Shown: positions 10,330-20,999 of the stretch, one piece after another
Numbering within the stretch: the first letter of the stretch is position 1
Layout: every line of letters starts with the position of its first letter
Assembly (NCBI GenBank): GCA_035610365.1
Contig: CM069435.1
Span: 89,933,389 to 89,997,388 of the forward strand
Direction: 5' to 3'
DNA from: Aquatica leii
Taxonomy: Eukaryota; Arthropoda; Insecta; Coleoptera; Lampyridae
DNA length: 64,000 bases
Program-made: the position numbers and the translations under genes
Notes under the pieces: generated by a model
What the model was told of the DNA's origin: nothing
The model's database searches: none
What the model saw: the letters and a program-made list of their open reading frames with translations, nothing else

Positions 10330-10575
10330 ATATTACAAAACATCTTTTCAATAAATGTCCAGAATATCAATGCGGCTTCTGGAAATTTAAGATTAAACAA
10401 ATATCAACTGCACGTAAGAAATTCGTAAAAGAGTATTTTATGTTGTCAAAATCTACAAAAATTTCTTTTGCTGCTGTTAAGTCGTCACCAACACGTAAGA
10501 GAAAAGGTTGAACGCTTGATTTTGTTGTCTTTAAATAGGTTAAATGTTCTTCTAAAGCTTAACAACATTTAACTA
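10330..10575 (-). pseudogene. C-terminal piece of a SAM-domain, transposon-type protein
   Basis: The minus frame from about 10560 reads SSVQPFLLRVGDDLT, then IFVDFDNIKYSFTNFLRAVD. This resembles the C-terminus of a large arthropod family of uncharacterised SAM-domain proteins present in many copies (pattern VQPF...G.......VD...Y....L.AVD). The N-terminal and middle parts of the same kind of protein lie at 15675-14190 in the same orientation. A LINE fills the space between, so this is most likely the far side of one interrupted gene. Family identity is from memory. Confidence 0.45.
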
Positions 10576-10874
10576 AAAAGACAAAAGATTCTTAAGAATC
10601 TTTAATGGTGGGTTTAATAAAACTTTTTTTTTTCCATTTTGATCTTTCCGGACTGATCTATTTGTAGGAACTAAATAGCCATGAATTGCCTAAAATATTT
10701 CGACTATCTAAAATTAAAAATAAATTAAAAAATCATATTACAAAAAGAAGTATTAATTTAAATACGTATTAGAAATGCGAAATCAGTCAATATATATATA
10801 AGTTTAACTTTATTCATTGCCATTTGGCTTACAAATTTGGTCGTGTTATTACATTACATATATATTACATTTTC

Positions 10875-11438
10875 TTATCCCTTCTCCCCTCTTAACTTTT
10901 TCCTCCTGCTCCATACTTCCTCCATCCATTCCGCTCCTTTTCCGTTTTCATCTAAGATATCCACTGTTTTCCTCAGCTCTTCTCTTAGTTCCCTGCATCT
11001 CTTTCTCATGTGGTTCAGATCTTCCGTTTCTTCACCACATAGCCTGCACAACTTTTCTGGTTCTTCCTTCCAATATTTGTTCCCTAATTCATCGTTGCCA
11101 CATCTAAACCTTGCCACCATTTTTTTCCTTTTGTTGCTTTTAATCTCACCGTCTTTTAAATATTCCGGCACCCCTTCACCCTTGATATCTTTATAATTCC
11201 TATTATATCTGCTCTCTTTTATCTTTGTCCATCTTTCTTGTTTTTCGATGTCTCTATCTCTCCTTATTATTTCTTCTCTTGTCCCTACCCCCTCTTCTCT
11301 TAATCTCTCCACTTCTTCACTCCCGTACCCGTTTCTTTTGTAATACTCTTCTCTGCCCTCCTGCCCGTACTTCACTTTCCCTCCCTTTATCTCTTTCCAA
11401 CATTCTTGCAGAATTTTGCAATCTGTTCTTTCCCTCAT
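10875..11438 (-). pseudogene. LINE ORF2 C-terminus with zinc-knuckle-like motif
   Basis: The open frame of 187 residues is rich in E, K and R. Near its end it has CRLCGEETEDLNHMRKRC, a C-x2-C-x8-H-x5-C arrangement typical of the nucleic-acid-binding tail of LINE ORF2 proteins. ARFRCGNDELGNKYW precedes it, as is usual for this tail. It follows the reverse-transcriptase piece on the same strand, separated by frameshifts. Confidence 0.75.
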
Positions 11439-11794
11439 TTCTTCCTCGTATTTTATTGCTCTTTTTCCTGTCTCAATCCTTATTTTTCTATCTAGACCTC
11501 CTCTCTCACAATATACCCAGTATATCCCTGTCCAATCCTAACACCCATCTCAGTATTTTCCTGTAGCCCCTCTACCTCCCTCCACTCCTTCTAGCCCCAT
11601 ATTTCCACTCCATACATTACCACCCCTTTATTAATTTTCAGACAGCAATTTTCTTTTTTATATCCATCTTGAATATTCTTTCCCCACACCCCATACTTGT
11701 CCTATTAGCCTGTTTCTTTTCTTCACCCTTTCCTTTATGTGTTCTCCCTCTTTATTATCCTGTTTCATCGTGTAGCCCAGGTATGTAAATTCCT

Positions 11795-12801
11795 TCACTT
11801 GTTGCACTTCCTCATCCTCCATCTCCACTCCTCTCTCTTTTCTTTTCTCCCTCCTTTTCTAAATATCATTATCTTTGTTTTCTCCGTGTTTACTTCCAAT
11901 TCTTTTTTTTTCATATATCTTTCTAGCGTTTTTATCATCTCTTTCATTTCCTTTTCCTCCTTAGCCACCAGCACTATGTCATACGCCAACGACCATACCT
12001 TAGCTTTCCCTACCACTATCCCTCCTGTCTGTTGTCCTCTCATTGTCTCTTCCAGATCCCCCGTATATACCGAGAACAGGCTTGGACTCAGTGGACATCC
12101 CTGCCTCAACCCTCTCTTTGTTATGAATTTCTCACTCTCTTCCCCATTCACTTTAACCCTACTTCTCGTTTCTTCGTATATTTCCTCTATTCTTTGTATT
12201 AATCTTTCATTGATTTTTTTTCTTTTCATATATTCCCACAGCTTGTCCCTATTCACTTTGTCAAAAGCAGCTTTTAGGTCTACGAATAGTGCTACCATTT
12301 TCCCTCTTTTTTTCTAGTTCTTTATTTGCTAAGTGTTTCATTATATATATATATGTTGTCTATCGCCCTTCTTCCTTTTCTGAATCCCGCTTGTCCGTCT
12401 GTACAAACTTCTTTCCTCTATTTCCTTCTGTAATCTTTCTTGCAGTATTGTCGCGTACAATTTGTATGCCAGGCTCAGTAATGTTACCCCTCTATAATTC
12501 TCGACTTTCTTTTTTCGTTTTTATGTATTGGGCATATTATTCCCTCTCTCCATCTCTCTGGGAATCCTTCCCCTTTCCATATTTTGTTTATTATTTTCGT
12601 CATCCTTTTTGCTACATTTACTCCCCCGTATATCCACTCTTCTCCTTGTATCCCATCTTCTCCTGTCGCCTTTCCTTTTTTTATATTCTTTATCGCCTCT
12701 ATTACTTCTTCCTCCCTTATTCTATCCCTATCTCCTTCTTCTTGTCTTACTACCGCGTCTTTCCTTTTTCTTTTTCCTGCTTTTGTTCTTCCCACTCCCA
12801 A
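11795..12801 (-). pseudogene. LINE reverse transcriptase, catalytic box damaged
   Basis: From 12801 the frame reads KKGKATGEDGIQGEEW, then ERWREGIICPIHK. After a frame change comes NYRGVTLLSLAYKLYATILQ (about 12490-12420), and in 12298-11795 ALFVDLKAAFDKVNRDKLW (motif A), KRGLRQGCPLSPSLFSV (motif B) and SLAYDIVLVA. The last should be LAYADDIVLVA: two residues (six bases) including an active-site aspartate are missing at about 11980. Frame breaks near 12300 and 12484 add to the damage. The enzyme cannot be active. Confidence 0.9.
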
Positions 12802-13221
12802 CAGGTTCCGAAAATATATCTCCCATTCTTTAATTTTTATTCCCTTTGTCGTCCTGTTTTTTCCTCTGCTTCTTTAGGTACTTCCATACATCTTCTTCCG
12901 TTTTATTCCTTTAATCTGCTCCTCTTGTTTCTTTTTGTTTTCCTCCTTCTTTCTATCGCATGTTTTTTTGTATATTTTACTGCTTCTTTGTATTCTTCTT
13001 TTTCTTTCTTCCCTTTTTCCACTGTCTTAATGCTCTTCTTGCCTTTTCTTTGCTTCCTTGCATTCCTTATCCCACCATTTCTTCCATCCAGTTTTCTCCC
13101 CTTCCATTTCTAAATCTGACTCTCTCTGTTGCTTTCTCCATCATCTCTCTCATTTCCTCTACACTTTCTTGTACTTCCTTCCCTATCCATACCGTTTTCC
13201 CTATTCTCTCTTTATATCTTT

Positions 13222-14165
13222 TTATACTCTCTTCTGTACACTTTTTTTAGTTATGTACTTCTCCTCTTCCTCTCTCTCTTCTCTTTCCCTTTGTTCCATT
13301 GTCAATTCCAGTGGTTGATGGTCTGACTCTACTCTTTCTCCCACCTTAAATGTCTTTACCTTTTCTGCGGCCTCTTCATTTGTCATTACAAAATCTATTA
13401 TTGATTCTCCCCTTCCTCCTATGTACGTAAATTCCCCCTTTCCATCATTTTCTCTGTTCCCGTTCATTATTTCCCACCCTTTTTCGTTGCACAATTCCAA
13501 GCAGTTCCTCTCCCTCTTTATTTATCACCTTGTCCTTTGTTTGTCTCTTTCCCGTCCCTTTTCTTTCTTGTATTCCCCCTCTTCCCTATTCTTGCGTTAG
13601 AGTCCCCTCCTACTATTATCAATCCCTCTTCCCTCTCTTCTATCATCTCTTCTAAGTTTTTCCTTGTCTCTTTCATTCTACTGCTATAAACCGTCACCAC
13701 TTTTATTTATGTTTTCCCCACTGTATGTTTCCTTTCTGCAACTCCTCTTCTCTGTTGCACTTTCTCCTTCCTTTTCCTGGTTCAACCATTTTTTCTTATT
13801 CCCGTTATTATACCCCCTTTTGCTCTCTCTTTTTCTTTTCTCTTTCTGCATGTTGCACCACCCTCAAATTCCTCTGGCAACTCTTTTTCCCACCACTCCC
13901 ATTCTTTTCTTCCATCCATGTTTCCTGTAATCCCACTACATCCTGTTCCTTGATGTACTTCCAGAAATCATGTTCCTTGTTTTTTATTCCTGCTACGTTC
14001 CAAAACAATACTCTCAGCTCACTCACCTCCCCCCGTGCTTCTTCCTTACTTTCTTTTTTTCTTTTCCATTTCCATCTCTCATTATTCCTTTTCTTTGCCG
14101 TTTCGTCAACTTTCCTTCCTTTACCACCCCCCCCCCCTTTGCCCTTTAGTTTTTTGCCTTTTGGT
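13222..14165 (-). pseudogene. LINE apurinic-type endonuclease domain
   Basis: From about 14165 a K/E/G-rich linker leads into LRVLFWNVAGIKNK and VVGLQETWMEE (14020-13900), the N-terminal endonuclease blocks with the catalytic Asn and Glu. After frame changes come LIIVGGDSNARIG (13640-13590; usually GGDFNA) and GGRGESIIDFVMTN with ESDHQPLEL (13400-13300), the final SDHxPL block. At least two frameshifts separate the pieces. This domain nicks target DNA in intact LINEs. Confidence 0.85.
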
Positions 14166-14189
14166 TCCCCACTTTCTCTGAAAAATCAG

Positions 14190-15675
14190 TCAATAGAATA
14201 AACAACTAACTTACTTTCATCTACTTCATGTTTTTCTATATAGTCCAAGACACCTTTTATACTTTTATCTTTAACATTTTTTTTCGGACGTCAAAAACTG
14301 TAGTATGTGCTCTTTCTTATTTTCCCATTTACTCAACAAACCATCTCCAGTAGTATTAAGGGCATCAAAATCCATATCAATCTAATACGAAAAAATAAAA
14401 TTGAAATAAAATACTTGTAGCAAATCCCTTCCACTAATTTTTAATTAAGAATATTTGTTTAGAATTGAGAATTTCTAATTTACGTTTAATTAATTAGATA
14501 TAAAAATAATAGTATATAAATGACATCAAGCAAGTTTAATAAAGTTCTGAATAATTTTTTACCAGTCTAAATCCAGAAGGCGTTTTATAAAAAAGCCATT
14601 TACCCAAAATTAACGCGGTACTATGCATTGTTTTAATCTCTGCCACACGAAACTGTCGACATGCTTTCCAATAAGTGTCAAATTCTTCGGTTGACAAGTT
14701 GTCAAATTTGAGCGACCTGATACACAGTTCAGCATCTGCTTCTGGAGCTAAAATAAACAATATTTACCTTAAAATTCAAAGATGTTCTTTTGTTTACCAA
14801 AGTCTTTTTCGTGTCTCATAGTTTTTTTTGCAGCTTTTTAGTTTGCTGCCGGTCCAATATACTTTTCGACAGATTTTTTAAAAGAACCTTTTAAATTACA
14901 ATACTTTGCGTATAATTTTTCTCGTTTACCAGTTCGGTAATATTTCTAAAATGAAAATTAAGTTAATAAATCCAATAAACAAAAATGGTAAAAATTTACC
15001 AGTTGTTCGTTAGGAAATCTTTCCAATATTTCCGTCTCCAAGTTGTAGCTTTGAAAGAGACATTGGAAGGCCTTTTGCCTCAAAATAGTTAGCAATAGTA
15101 CAAATTAATAAACTACGTTGTTCGTTTTGGAAACACCAAATTTCTTATAATATTCACACAAAACGGTACCTTTGGATGACTCGTTTAAGATAGTAGCCAA
15201 AGACAAGGATGACTCAGGAGTAACCGATTTACAGTTAGATTCGCAATGTACGTAGTTTGAGATTGGCGAAGCAAGAGATGACTAGCCAGGTATTGAATTT
15301 TCTATATATAAGCTTGTTGTAGCTTGATGATCCAGCGGAATTCCAAAACATTTTCTCCATTCTTCAAGTTCATTTTTAAATATTATTAGAGTTCCTAAGT
15401 AAAATTTTTTTAAAAGTTTTACAATATGATGTCGTTTAATAACTCTAAGTTTTTATAAAAACACTAAAATGAATAATCGTCAAATTTGACCCATGTTCTA
15501 TTAAGTTTTCCAATTTCCAACTTTTTAGTAAAATAAATAATTCTTGTGCTCGTGGCATAAGAACTTCTCCAGTAGGTTCGTTTTGTGTACTATTTAAAGT
15601 AAGATTTGCTGAGGAATCGTTTAGAGAAGAAGAATCTTCTAGTGACCCAAGTTCATTATCTTTAGCAATGTCCAT
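14190..15675 (-). pseudogene. SAM-domain, transposon-type protein relic (N-terminal and middle part)
   Basis: The frame opens at 15675 with an S/N/E-rich N-terminus, then ELFILLKSWKLENLIEH and, across a break, NELEEWRKCFG, which fit the first and last helices of a SAM domain. Further left are EILERFPNE (about 15040), REKLYAKYCNLKGSFKKSV (about 14920-14860), LSTEEFDTYWKACRQF (about 14690) and DFDALNTTGDGLLSKWENKK (about 14370-14310). The order agrees with a multi-copy arthropod protein family of unknown function that I remember as SAM-containing and transposon-like. The frame ends where the LINE begins (about 14190); the matching C-terminus is at 10560. Stops and slips show decay. Confidence 0.5.
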
Positions 15676-16991
15676 ATTTTCATTGCTTATTTCAAATATA
15701 AATGATATTTTCTATACTCAAAAATTAATAATTAAAATCAAATTTATTACGTGCAAAATTTTTCTAACGTAATACCCTGTATATTGAATTAAAATTAGAT
15801 TCCGGTTTTGACGCCCTCTGCCGATCTTTTCTTGTGACTGCCATTTTACTACAAAATCGTTAAGCTGTCAACTGTATAAAATGGCCTGTGCCGCTTAAAG
15901 AAAATTTCAAATGACATCCTCAATAATAGAAATCAAATTATAATTTCATTATGCTTGTAAAATAATTTAGTCGTCACAGGGTAAGATAGTTACTTCCGTT
16001 TTATTAGAATTCTTTTGTAATTTCTTCTTAATTTGATAGCCGTTCTACCACGTTTTGGCCCACATGTTTCTATTCAATAAAGAATAATGAGGGACAAATA
16101 CCTTCATGGGACGAGTATAACTCTATATATAAAGCCTACGGTTAAAACTTAAAAAAAACCGAAGACAAGGACTTTTCTTCGAGATCCTACTCATGCGGCA
16201 AACACCTGCGAAGCCAACTTTCATTGAATGTGTACAACAGCATTCGACAATCGGGTTATGTTATGTGTACTTTCTTTTAGCAATAATTAATAATTTTGTA
16301 GATCTTGATTTCGTGAGTCATTGTGTTAATACGATTTGCTACTCAAATTTATTTCAGGCTCACTTGCCGGGGAAAACGTTTTCTTCGACCAAATAGGTAC
16401 TGGATTGTGGGTAAGTTTATTTAACTATTTTATCGCTGTCAGAAAAGTCACTCACAGAACTTTGGCTAGTGTTAATTCCGTAATTACTATCATTGTTTTA
16501 TTACCATTAAGGTAGTTTCATTAATTATTTTGTGTGTTGCGCATGCTGTGTACAAACAATATTTACTATGAAATTTTCTTCGCTGTTCGCTTTGACTTAA
16601 CCTACATATGTATTGTGTGTTGCCGATACTACTGGCATTTATGCACCGAGAATTAGATATACTTGTGTTAATCATCCACGTTACTAAATTAAAGTTTTTT
16701 TATACCTGTTAATCTTTCTCTTATGGTAACATACCTTTCTCTATTATTGTGGTTACCCGAACATCAGAGTAACAAGAATTACGAACCTAAAAATTCGTTA
16801 CAAGCTTGGACCGTCTGTCTTGATCGAGGCAGAAGTGTTAATTATGGATGATCTGGCGCCCTTACTTATTATTCTCTGGAACCTCTCCTATCTCCGACTG
16901 TGTGAGTTGGCCGTGCAAGGTTCGTAAGACCTAAAGCTTGTAACAAATTATTACTTAGAAAGAAAAACAAAATAAAATACAAACAGTTATG
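15676..16991. other. Gene-free stretch, possible solo LTR
   Basis: The stretch has a TATA-like CTCTATATATAAAGCC near 16121, AATAAA at about 16076, a GGGTAAGT donor-like site near 16409 and TGGCGCCC at 16854-16861. The last equals the first eight bases of lysine-tRNA primer-binding sites that follow LTRs. A second LTR copy and any gag are not seen, so a solo or truncated LTR is only a possibility. The ORF at 16193-16396 is not recognisable. Confidence 0.25.
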
Positions 16992-18749
16992 AAAATGTTT
17001 TATAGTGCTGTTTGAGTCGAATCATAGTTTTTCCTTTAGCGGTTTTTATTACAGTACTAGGAGGGCCAAGGACATCTTGTATCGATATTACTGAAAACTC
17101 TCCTAAAACATTTGGTTCTACTTCGTAAGCTATAAAATGATCTTTGTATTGCAGCCTTTCCAATTTTTGAACAAAAGTAAAATACAGTTTTTGAAAATAT
17201 CAATAGCCAAAATCTTGTATGTGAACATCACTTTTAAAATTAGCAACATAATCGCCATTATTATAGTGAACTCCATTATATGTTAGAAATTTTCTGACTA
17301 ATTATAAATCGGTAACTAGATTTTTCTTCTTTGCCATCTATCAGATCCAGGTGATCTAATTTTAAAGAAGAGCCAAACAGTTGATTTGCTAATTTAAGCT
17401 GATCTTTCTTTACTATTGAAACAAAAATGTTTTTTCGCGACGTTGTATAATGTTCATAAACTTTAAATGATTTGCTTCATATTTAAAACACCAAATCTTT
17501 CTTAAAGGGCCAGATTGAAAGATTACTCTGGGGTAATGTAATAAGTTGTGAAACTTAGGCTTTAAATGATGATCGTATAGTAAAATATAGTTTGTTAAAA
17601 ATAATTTAATTTTGTTTTCTAACAAGTAAAATTCGGTTTTATCTACTTCAGAACATAGCAAAATGTGGACAATTTCAATAAAATTAATGAGATAAGATTA
17701 TCTTCTAGTAATAAACTCAAAACAAAATAAACATGTAATTTAGAATCCTTAGAAACTGCTTCAATTCCATTGACTTCAAGGTCCCAATTTTTCCACAAAA
17801 AATTCAAAGTATTTTTTGTTACCATAAGTCTTTAAATCTTTTGATTTTACAGTTCCAGCAAAAAAAATCATCTAATTTTGAGGTTTCTCCAGGAATACAC
17901 GGAAAACTATAATAAAAATTGCATACTGATGGTGTTGAAGAATGAGATCCAAGAGGATTGTTTATTTCGAATTCATCTACATATAAGAAATATGGTAAGA
18001 CGATCTTACCAGGATATAGTTTTAATTTTTCTTTCCATAAATCTCCTTGCAGAAAATTAATGAGTTTTGGAGAACCCTGAAGAAATTGGGCGTGTTTTAT
18101 AGTTTTCATTATTAGATTATCTTTTTTCAAAAATCTTAGAATTGAAATTGAAATTTAAGAGGCATTATAACGCCTTTAATATTTTTTTCATCATATATCA
18201 AAGTACTACTTTTATGTATTGCAGTAATTTCGCTATTGATTCTGACGTCTTGTATAGAATCTAAATAATTTTGATCTTTTAGCTATTTAAATAATGGATA
18301 ATCACTCGACATATAATTAAAAGGGTTTCTGTAATTTGATATTAAATTACAAAACTCATTCAGGGTACTAACTTCAATAATTCTTAAAACTGCAAAAGAT
18401 TTAAATACGCATCTAACACAGGATCTTGTAAACATTTCTTGACGTCCTCTTGAATTTGAAAAACGCCTTTTCTTGTGTAATTATGATTATTATGCAGCTT
18501 AAGTCCAAATGCTGTTGCAGAATCTAGTATTTTCTTTATCGCACGTTCAGTATCAAAGACTGGTACTGAACATTGATTTGTGCACAAAAAATTATTTTCT
18601 TTCAAAATACTTGTTTGATTATTACACGTATCTGTTTTATTGTCAAAAACATTTAAGTCAGAGGTGAGCGTTACATTTAAAGAATTTGATGGTTCGTAAC
18701 AAGTATCAGTAAAACTCAACGTTATGTCATCGTTGATAATACTACTCAA
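16992..18749 (-). pseudogene. Relic of a multi-copy, transposon-type protein (NNPLGSHS family)
   Basis: The frames line up from 18749 leftwards: an S/T/N-rich N-terminus, ERAIKKILDSATAFGLKLH and DVKKCLQDPVLDAYL (18540-18390), IVLPYFLYVDEFEINNPLGS with NFYYSFPCIPGE (18020-17880), HHLKPKFHNLLHYPRVIFQS with GPLRKIW and FKYEANHLKF (17570-17450), and FIAYEVEPNVLG with MIRLKQHYK near 17150-17000. The NNPLGSH..PC(I/L)P and PKFHNL.HYPR...GPL...RYEA(K/N)H blocks are ones I remember from high-copy uncharacterised proteins of fishes and arthropods, probably mobile. About 1.76 kb carries at least four frame breaks. Superfamily not assigned. Confidence 0.5.
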
Positions 18750-19329
18750 AACAAATTATTTTTTATTATTAATATTGATAATATTCCATTCCATATGTGG
18801 GACACAAATTATGTTTTTGAAGGAAAAACTTCTCGACATGAAAAACACAACATTTTGATTTTATAATATTTAGAATGCAATACGACAATAATTGTATTCA
18901 GATAATGAATAATAAATAAGTCGTGTTTACAATGAACGGTATTAGCTTTGGTATTATAGCCGCTATAAAAAAAGACACTTCTCATTAAACCAATGTAAAT
19001 CAAACTGATGAAAGCCATTCATTAATATTATGACAAAGATTTTTTTCAGTTTAGGTTTCGGATACTTATGCACGAAAAATACTTGCAAATATGCATTTAA
19101 AATATGTGTCTTATAAGTTTTTTTTCTTTATGTTCTAATCGATGCACTACTGCACAGTAATGGGGTAAAACGAAGAGCGGTAGACCACTTTTTAAAAACC
19201 TTTCATTATGTTCTTTATTTAAACGAATTAAGCTCTGCAAAAAACTGGTGATTTATTTAGAGTAGTTTAAAGATTAATGTGACGTAACAAATAACTATAA
19301 AATGTAAAAAACTAAAGATTTAAATTAGC
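18750..19329. other. Gene-free stretch
   Basis: An unrecognised minus frame (19018-18809) is the only open frame of note. No repeat structure is seen. Confidence 0.3.
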
Positions 19330-20600
19330 CCATTTCTCCTAGGAGGTATCAGATGGACTTCCCCTTTTTCATAATGGAGACGGCGTCGCAGAGTTGGCAT
19401 GTGTTGGTGTAAGATGTGTAACCTTTGTGCAACCATCTAGAACAGACAATGCATTGCAGCTAGTTTTTCTTTTTTTTTGTAAGGTGATAGTCTTCGAGAC
19501 ACTTGACGTACTAATTTTCAAGTTCATTAACCGTTTCTTCCCTTCTATAGAAGTCATCCAAGACTACGTCTCTATCAGATTCTGAAGAGGTAAAGTCGTG
19601 TCTGCGTTTTTCTTGCAACACCTTTTCTGTGGATTTGATTTCTTTTTAGAATGATCTTCCTGCTTTTTTTTCTCTGGGGAGTACGATTGATGAAGTTAAG
19701 TTAAGGTAGTTATTAAATTAGCACGAGCCGTTTTTATCGTTGACGTTATATAGGGCACAGGAAAAGGCTCTTGAAGTAGCTTCGTTGGTGTTACTTTTAC
19801 TTCATTAGGTTTTTTGGAAACCATACATTCCAGCTGCGTTCTGGACCTTGGTTCAGGTTGGTCTCATTCTAGAAGACAGGTTTGGAAACAAATTGTTTCC
19901 AAAGAAGTTTCTCTCGATGCTTCTGTGAGGCAATCCTTTTTTGTTTCTTGAATGTACCACATCCTCATTTAGTCGCTACGTTATAAAGGTGTGATCGGGT
20001 ATTTCATCCAAATTGCGAAGTCAAATTTCTCTTGCCCGAAAGGCCGATATAGCATTGCTGAGTGTAACCGATTTGTCCCAAGCGTCTCCTAAAAGTTTGT
20101 CGTGTTGCAACCGATGTAACTTCTTATTACGGTTACGTTTGCAAAATTTGCAAATTGTAATTTACATACATTACAACAAATTGCTACAAAGTTTTTAACT
20201 ACCATCCATTCCCCATCTTCTCGATTAAGTTTATGTTGAATTCCAAGACGTTCGGCTAAATTATAGGCATTATGCATACCTCTTGCCTAGTCGATGCAAA
20301 GCCTCTTTTCTGTAATTTTTATGATGTGGTTAGCGAGCTTTGTCTTTACTTTTCTACCAAGTACGCTGTCGGGGTCTAAACAGTCGGGTTTATCTAGATA
20401 GCAAGCTGCAAGTCTGCGTTTAAAAGTGGTTTTTGAAATACCGAATGAGCTTTCTGCTTGGTTTACAACTATTTCTCCGCATACTACTTCATTAATGGCA
20501 GAAGATAAATTGTTTGTAGACCAAGAACTTTTTTTATCCACATTCTGCTTGCAGGTGTACTGATTGTGCATTATTAACACGATATAGGTCCATTTCTTCT
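19330..20600 (-). pseudogene. Pogo-like transposase relic A (HTH plus C-terminal zinc finger)
   Basis: The frame 20580-20287 contains SWSTNNLSSAINEVVCGEI with SSFGISKTTFKRRL, the psq/CENP-B-type helix-turn-helix of pogo transposases, followed by the spacer ending ITEKRLCID. After a frame change come AYNLAERLGIQHKLN and a GEWMVVKNF stretch, as in the second DNA-binding part. At the far end (19460-19370) CIVCSRWLHKGY with CQLCD resembles the PHD-like finger found at the C-terminus of many insect pogo-like proteins. The catalytic DDE core is not readable between them, so most of it was probably deleted. The copy is inactive. Confidence 0.65.
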
Positions 20601-20999
20601 ATATTTTGCTGGTGCGTCTTTTCTAAAAGTAGAGGATAGATGAACCAGTAAATATTCGAGCAGCTAAATACGTGAACGTAGCGTACCTTAAGTGAAATGC
20701 CAGTTCTAAGGGAAATACTACACAAAATTTCGGCGACGATTACATTATATTTGATAATTACATAATGCAATAAATGTTCAAACTAAACACATAATGCAAC
20801 AAGCTAAGCAAAATAACAGACCAGCAGTTTAATGGAAAGAACTCATTAATTTATATATCACTGTAACCGTATACCGCCCGCGGATAAGTTTTGCATTTAT
20901 TTATCTACACTATTTATTTGCACTGGCACGCGCGTTAATTACTTACTGCAACTTTCTTCGATTACCTTTTACATTCTCACCGTATCTAGGGCTAGAACA
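20601..20999. other. Gap between two pogo-like relics
   Basis: A minus frame (20770-20534) runs into relic A but is not recognisable upstream. The rest is AT-rich. The terminal repeats of either element were not identified. Confidence 0.3.

Larger units (their letters stand above)
10800..14185 (-). mobile_element. Nearly full-length LINE (non-LTR retrotransposon), ORF2 region
   Basis: Endonuclease, reverse transcriptase and a cysteine/histidine-rich C-terminus follow in order on the minus strand over about 3.3 kb, in frames broken by indels. The coding strand is extremely purine-rich (E, K and R codons), so the plus strand shows long T/C-rich chance frames. A 13-base C run near 14128 encodes glycines in a linker ahead of the endonuclease. 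The element sits inside the SAM-domain gene relic, in the same orientation. Clade not assigned with confidence; NYRGVTLL with a terminal CCHC-like motif suits the I/R1-like groups. Confidence 0.85.

Noticed and set aside
10817..14201. Long plus-strand frames full of S, L, F and P across the LINE
   Set aside because: They are the antisense of the purine-rich LINE coding strand, which has few stops on its complement. The minus strand has real endonuclease and RT motifs.
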